NCBI GenBank assembly: GCA_964615375.1
Contig: CAZTOW010000016.1
Location: 62,001-126,000, forward strand
DNA length: 64,000 nt
Source: CAZKWG01 sp964615375
GTDB taxonomy: Bacteria; Myxococcota_A; UBA796; CAZKWG01
Reading direction: 5' to 3'
Under the pieces are notes generated by a model. It ran no database searches. It was not told the DNA's origin and saw only the letters and a list, made by a program, of their open reading frames with translations. The position numbers and the translations under genes are program-made. Shown one piece after another: positions 60,638 to 64,000 of this stretch. How positions within the stretch are numbered: position 1 is the first letter of the stretch; every line of letters starts with the position of its first letter.

Positions 60638-61807
60638 ATGAGCAAGACGGCCCTGATGGCGACGCTGCTGGTCACGGCATGCACCGGCGTGAAGCCCATC
60701 GACACGGACATCGGCAACGACGACTCGGGTGGGACCTCCTTCGGGAGCCTGTACATGGACCCGTCGGAGATCGACTTCGGCGACGTCGCCATCGGCTCGG
60801 AGACGACCGCGGACGTCCTCCTCCGCAATGACGGCGCGGACCTGCTGACGGTCACCGACGCGCTCGTCAGCGGGGACAACGTCTTCACGCTGGACACGGC
60901 GCTGACCCTCCCCATGGAGCTGGGCGGCGGAGACGAGGTCCTGGTGACCATCTCCTTCGCGCCGGAGAGCGCCGTCTACTACTACGGCAGCTTCCGCGTG
61001 GGCGTGAGCTCCGAGGACGGCTACGGCGAGGTCACGCTGACCGGCGCGGGCTCCTCTGGCGGCGAGGGCGAGGGCGAAGGTGAGGGCGAGGGAGAAGGAG
61101 AGGGTGGGCTGCAGCTCTCCCAGACCTCCATCGACTTCGGCCGGGTGGACGCGCTCTCTCCGGCGGTGGAGGCCGTGGAGGTCACCAACACGGGCGACAC
61201 GGACCTGCTCCTCGTGGACGCGCAGAGCACGGACGCCGAGTTCTCGGTCGAGGGCGACGGCTTCTCCCTGCCCGCGCTGCTCTCCGCCGGGCAGACACGC
61301 ACGCTGGAGGTGACCTACGCGCCCGAGGACGAGGGCACGGACAGCGGGGCCATCGAGATCAGCACGGACGTCGAGGGCGTGTCGGCGACCATCGTGGTGG
61401 AGGGGGAGGGCTATTTCTCCTGCACCATCTGCCAGCCCATCCTGGAGGTGGAGACCGGCGGCACCGACGCCTACACGATGTCCTTCTTCTGGCTCATCTC
61501 CACGGACGGGCTCTCGGGCACCCAGCCGCTGACCATGAGCAACGCGGGCGACCAGGATCTCGAGATCGACACCGTCACCGTCACCAACGACACGATCTCC
61601 ACCTGCGGCACCTTCACCTCCGACTGGGAGGGCACCGCGCTGACCCTCGCCCCGGGGGACAGCGCCACGGTGGGCGTGACGTACACGGTCACGGAGAGCT
61701 GCCTGGACCTGGGCAGCGAGAGCTTCGACACGAACATGCTCCACATCCTCAGCAACGACCCCTCGGACCCCGACTACGCGATCAAGCTCAACGGCACGGT
61801 GCTCTGA
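60638..61807 (+). CDS. ASH-domain lipoprotein with Gly-Glu linker
   Basis: The 389-residue precursor has a lipobox (ATLLVTAC). Two ASH-type domains (YMDPSEIDFGDVAIGSETTADVLL and LQLSQTSIDFGRVDALSP) are separated by a linker of alternating Gly and Glu (about 61060-61115, an imperfect hexanucleotide repeat). A third domain with four cysteines (YFSCTICQPILE, STCGTF, ESCLDLG) follows. GGAGGAAGG precedes the ATG. It lies 45 bp after the H-like barrel and may be co-transcribed with the cluster, so it could be a further surface component. Confidence 0.75.
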   Translation: MSKTALMATLLVTACTGVKPIDTDIGNDDSGGTSFGSLYMDPSEIDFGDVAIGSETTADVLLRNDGADLLTVTDALVSGDNVFTLDTALTLPMELGGGDEVLVTISFAPESAVYYYGSFRVGVSSEDGYGEVTLTGAGSSGGEGEGEGEGEGEGEGGLQLSQTSIDFGRVDALSPAVEAVEVTNTGDTDLLLVDAQSTDAEFSVEGDGFSLPALLSAGQTRTLEVTYAPEDEGTDSGAIEISTDVEGVSATIVVEGEGYFSCTICQPILEVETGGTDAYTMSFFWLISTDGLSGTQPLTMSNAGDQDLEIDTVTVTNDTISTCGTFTSDWEGTALTLAPGDSATVGVTYTVTESCLDLGSESFDTNMLHILSNDPSDPDYAIKLNGTVL

Positions 61808-61820
61808 TCGGAGAGATGAA

Positions 61821-61846
61821 GCCGGGCTTGCTCGTGCGGGCCCGGC
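61821..61846 (+). terminator. hairpin downstream of the ASH lipoprotein gene
   Basis: GCCGGGC (61821-61827) pairs perfectly with GCCCGGC (61840-61846) around a 12-nt loop, 13 bp after the lipoprotein stop and 72 bp before rplC. It may end the upstream operon; no T-run follows. Confidence 0.5.
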
Positions 61847-61918
61847 GGGCTACGTGCGGGGGCTCTCTCGAGCCGTAAGCCGGCCCCATCCCGGGTGTCC
61901 GTCCAATGCGGAGGAACA

Positions 61919-62608
61919 ATGGCGAACATGCAGATGGGCCTGCTGGCCCGCAAGCTGGGGATGACCCAGCTCTTCGACAAGGATGGCGATCTGGTCCCCG
62001 TGACCGTGCTCCAGGTCACCCCCAACGCGGTGCTCCGCGTCAAGAAGACGACGGAGAAGGACGGTTACAGCGCTGTCCAGCTCGGCTTCGGCGTGCGTCG
62101 CGCCAGCCGCACCAACAAGGCCCTCGACGGGCACGCGGCGAAGGCCAGCGTCCCGGCTCCCCAGAAGATCCGCGAGCTGCGCGTCCCCGAGGCGGTGGCC
62201 GCTCAGTACACGCCCGGCCAGTCGGTCGGCGCAGCTGAGGTCTTCAACGAGGGCGAGCTGGTCGACGTCACCGGCATCAGCAAGGGCCGCGGCTTCGCCG
62301 GCGTCATGAAGCGCCACAACTTCCGCGGCTTCATCCGCACCCACGGTACCCACGAGTACTTCCGGCACGGCGGGTCCATCGGCACGCGCCTCACCCCCGG
62401 TATGACGCTCAAGGGCGTGCGCATGCCCGGTCACATGGGCTCGAAGCGCACCACCGTCCAGAACATCAAGGTGGCGAAGGTGGACGGCGAGAACAACCTG
62501 CTGTTCATCCGCGGCGGCGTCCCCGGCCCCACCGGTACCACCGTGCTGGTGCGCCGCTCCGTGAAGGCCGCCGCGCGCGCCGCGCACAAGGCCGCGAAGG
62601 GCAAGTAG
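61919..62608 (+). CDS. rplC: 50S ribosomal protein L3
   Basis: The 229-residue protein is ribosomal protein L3, an early-assembly protein that binds 23S rRNA near the peptidyl-transferase centre. Family hallmarks are LLARKLGMTQLFDKDGDLVPVTVLQV, the signature region ISKGRGFAGVMKRHNFRG and the THGTHEYFRHGGSIG...GRVMPG-type loop (here KGVRMPGHMGSKRTTVQNIKV). The ATG at 61919 follows GGAGGAACA. Instead of the usual S10 operon (rpsJ upstream, rplD downstream) it stands alone between an ASH lipoprotein gene and a convergent CoA-transferase operon, with a strong terminator directly after it. The protein looks fully intact. Confidence 0.95.
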   Translation: MANMQMGLLARKLGMTQLFDKDGDLVPVTVLQVTPNAVLRVKKTTEKDGYSAVQLGFGVRRASRTNKALDGHAAKASVPAPQKIRELRVPEAVAAQYTPGQSVGAAEVFNEGELVDVTGISKGRGFAGVMKRHNFRGFIRTHGTHEYFRHGGSIGTRLTPGMTLKGVRMPGHMGSKRTTVQNIKVAKVDGENNLLFIRGGVPGPTGTTVLVRRSVKAAARAAHKAAKGK

Positions 62609-62629
62609 CCCCGCCTGGCCTTCGCGCCA

Positions 62630-62668
62630 GAAGGGCGCCTCGCCGCACACGCGGTGAAGGCGCCCTTC
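62630..62668. terminator. strong terminator hairpin between rplC and scoB
   Basis: An 11-bp perfect stem (GAAGGGCGCCT with AGGCGCCCTTC) encloses a 17-nt loop that itself can form CCGC-ACAC-GCGG. It lies 21 bp after the rplC stop and 15 bp before the end of the convergent scoB, so it probably serves both directions. Confidence 0.75.
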
Positions 62669-62683
62669 GTGTCTCTGGGATCC

Positions 62684-63343
62684 TCAGCCGTTCAGGGGCA
62701 GGCGCGGCAGGGGATCGGCCACCGCGAACACGCACCCCGTCGCCGCCTGCACCTGCTCCACCGTCAGATCCTCGGCGATCTCGATGAGCGTGAGCCCGCC
62801 CTCGAAGCTGAAGACCCCGTAGTCGGTGATCAGCAGGTCGACCACGCCCAGGCCCGTCAGGGGGAGTGTGCAGCGCTCGAGCAGCTTGGGCTCGTTGCCC
62901 TTGGCGACGTGGTTCATGGTGACGACCACGCGCCGCGCGCCGCTCACCAGGTCCATGGCGCCGCCCATGCCCTTGACCATGGCGCCGGGGATCATCCAGT
63001 TGGCCAGGTCGCCGTCCTGGGAGACCTGCATGGCGCCGAGCACGGTAAGATCGACGTGCCCGCCGCGGATCATGGCGAAGCTGTCCGCCGACGAGAAGAT
63101 GCTGGCGCCGGGCAGGAAGGTCACCGTCTCCTTGCCCGCGTTGATGAGATCGGGATCGACCTCGTCCTCCGTGGGCCAGGCGCCCATCCCCAGCAGCCCG
63201 TTCTCGGACTGGAGGATGACCTCCATGCCGTCCGGGATGTGGTTGGCCACGAGGGTCGGGATGCCGATGCCCAGATTCACGTAGTAGCCGTCGCGCAGCT
63301 CCCGGGCCGCGCGCCGCACGATGCCGTCACGGGTGAGGGGCAT
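62684..63343 (-). CDS. scoB: 3-oxoacid CoA-transferase subunit B
   Basis: The 219-residue beta subunit transfers CoA between succinyl-CoA (or acetyl-CoA) and acetoacetate or other 3-oxoacids. The catalytic glutamate is Glu-47 in the invariant QSENGLLGMG. Other family segments are YYVNLGIGIPTLVANHIP, MIRGGHVDLTVLGAMQVSQDGDLANWMIPG and GMGGAMDLVSGA. Length is normal. It begins 10 bp after subunit A on the same strand. It could equally be called AtoA; the substrate range cannot be read from sequence. Confidence 0.92.
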   Translation of the reverse strand: MPLTRDGIVRRAARELRDGYYVNLGIGIPTLVANHIPDGMEVILQSENGLLGMGAWPTEDEVDPDLINAGKETVTFLPGASIFSSADSFAMIRGGHVDLTVLGAMQVSQDGDLANWMIPGAMVKGMGGAMDLVSGARRVVVTMNHVAKGNEPKLLERCTLPLTGLGVVDLLITDYGVFSFEGGLTLIEIAEDLTVEQVQAATGCVFAVADPLPRLPLNG

Positions 63344-63353
63344 GGTCGCTCCT

Positions 63354-64000
63354 TCAGGCCTTGGACCGGGTGGTGCGCTTCTCGATGCGCTTCTCGTAGC
63401 TCTGGCCCAGCACGACGCGCTTCACGTAGATGCCGGGCGTGTGGATCTGGTCCGGGTCCAGCGCGCCCGCGGGCACGATCTCCTCGACCTCGGCGATGGT
63501 GACGCGCGCGGCGGTGGCCATCATCGGGTTGAAGTTCCGCGCCGTGCGCCGGTAGACCAGGTTGCCGTGGGTGTCGGCCTTCCAGGCCTTCACGATGGCG
63601 AAGTCCGCGTGCAGCGCGCGCTCCAGCACGTACATGCGACCGTCGAAGTCCCGGGTCTCCTTGCCCTCCGCCACCAGGGTCCCGTAGCCGGTGGGCGTGA
63701 AGAAGGCCGGGATCCCGGCTCCGGCGGCCCGGATCCGCTCGGCCAGCGTCCCCTGCGGGATGAGCTCCACCTCCAGCTCGCCCGAGAGGTACTGCCGCTC
63801 GAACTCCTTGTTCTCGCCGACGTAGCTGGAGATCATCTTGCGGACCTGGCGGTTCCGCAGCAGGATGCCCAGCCCGAAGCCGTCCACGCCGGCGTTGTTG
63901 GAGATGAAGGTCAGGTCCCGCAGACCCGCCGCGGCGATGGCCGCGATCAGGTGCTCCGGGATGCCGCAGAGCCCGAAGCCGCCCGCCATGATCACGGCGC
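63354..64000 (-). CDS. scoA: 3-oxoacid CoA-transferase subunit A (5' end outside the window)
   Basis: The frame is open to the right edge and lacks only the first 20 or so residues of the alpha subunit. Family segments include IMAGGFGLCGIPEHLIAAI, LTFISNNAGVDGFGLG, MISSYVGENKEFERQYLSGELEVELIPQGTLAERIRAAGAGIPAFFTPTG and the C-terminal VEEIVPAGALDPDQIHTPGIYVKRVV. The conserved GFG-x-CG-x-P glycine loop binds CoA. With scoB it forms the two-subunit enzyme used in ketone-body or short-chain 3-oxoacid metabolism. Confidence 0.92.
   Translation of the reverse strand, partial: AVIMAGGFGLCGIPEHLIAAIAAAGLRDLTFISNNAGVDGFGLGILLRNRQVRKMISSYVGENKEFERQYLSGELEVELIPQGTLAERIRAAGAGIPAFFTPTGYGTLVAEGKETRDFDGRMYVLERALHADFAIVKAWKADTHGNLVYRRTARNFNPMMATAARVTIAEVEEIVPAGALDPDQIHTPGIYVKRVVLGQSYEKRIEKRTTRSKA

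Overview
The window is uniformly very GC-rich DNA with strongly G/C-ending codons, short spacers and many translationally coupled (ATGA, GTGA, TGATG) gene junctions. It encodes a Gram-negative envelope (LPS-type glycosyltransferases, MurJ, two class A PBPs, TonB system, outer-membrane barrels) and many secreted lipoproteins. The aspartate-rich DCDD/DNDCDG (MopE-type) repeat proteins, ASH-type lipoproteins, AgmX/PglI C-terminal domain and Glt/Nfs-like gene order all point to the Myxococcota / former Deltaproteobacteria. This assignment is by family recognition only; there is no rRNA in the window.

Layout. 1-6.6 kb: end of an exported protein, a TPR-methyltransferase, a five-repeat exported protein, murJ and a HemK-type methyltransferase. 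6.6-7.6 kb: an orphan phage-type tail-tube gene (gp19/TIGR02241 type), a G/C-tract non-coding patch with hairpins, and tRNA-Met(CAT). 7.7-14.6 kb (minus): a tightly coupled operon cdsA - GT2 - GT4 - PBP1A-like - lipoprotein - small membrane protein. 14.7-22.7 kb (plus): bacterial alpha-2-macroglobulin with an intact CLEQ thioester, coupled to pbpC. 22.76 kb: tRNA-Cys(GCA), followed at once by a thioredoxin-fold-like lipoprotein and a pterin dehydratase. 24-40 kb: a surface/secreted accessory block with a CotH-kinase/lamin-tail lipoprotein, three MopE-type aspartate-repeat proteins (one ending in a C-type lectin, one made of a 138-bp-period array and ending in a lamin-tail domain), a GT-C glycosyltransferase, an M14 carboxypeptidase and an ASH lipoprotein. 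40-42.7 kb (minus): GH57 branching enzyme with its usual DUF4912 partner and two small membrane proteins. 42.8-48.2 kb (plus): exbB-exbD-tonB, a TonB-dependent receptor carrying an N-terminal TonB_C-like domain, and a lipoprotein. 48.9-60.6 kb (plus): an eight-gene run of two paralogous barrels, two TPR proteins, a TPR lipoprotein, a small exported protein, an FHA/TM/AgmX-type transducer and a third barrel. Its order closely matches the Myxococcus Glt (gliding) / Nfs (spore-coat) trans-envelope machine. 60.6-64 kb: an ASH lipoprotein, a solitary rplC and the start of a CoA-transferase operon.

The most notable system is the Glt/Nfs-like cluster lying about 700 bp downstream of a complete ExbB-ExbD-TonB-receptor operon. 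The motor could in principle power both the receptor and, through the TonB-like C-terminus of the FHA protein, the envelope machine. That link is inference. Family assignments are made by reading motifs; no searches were run.
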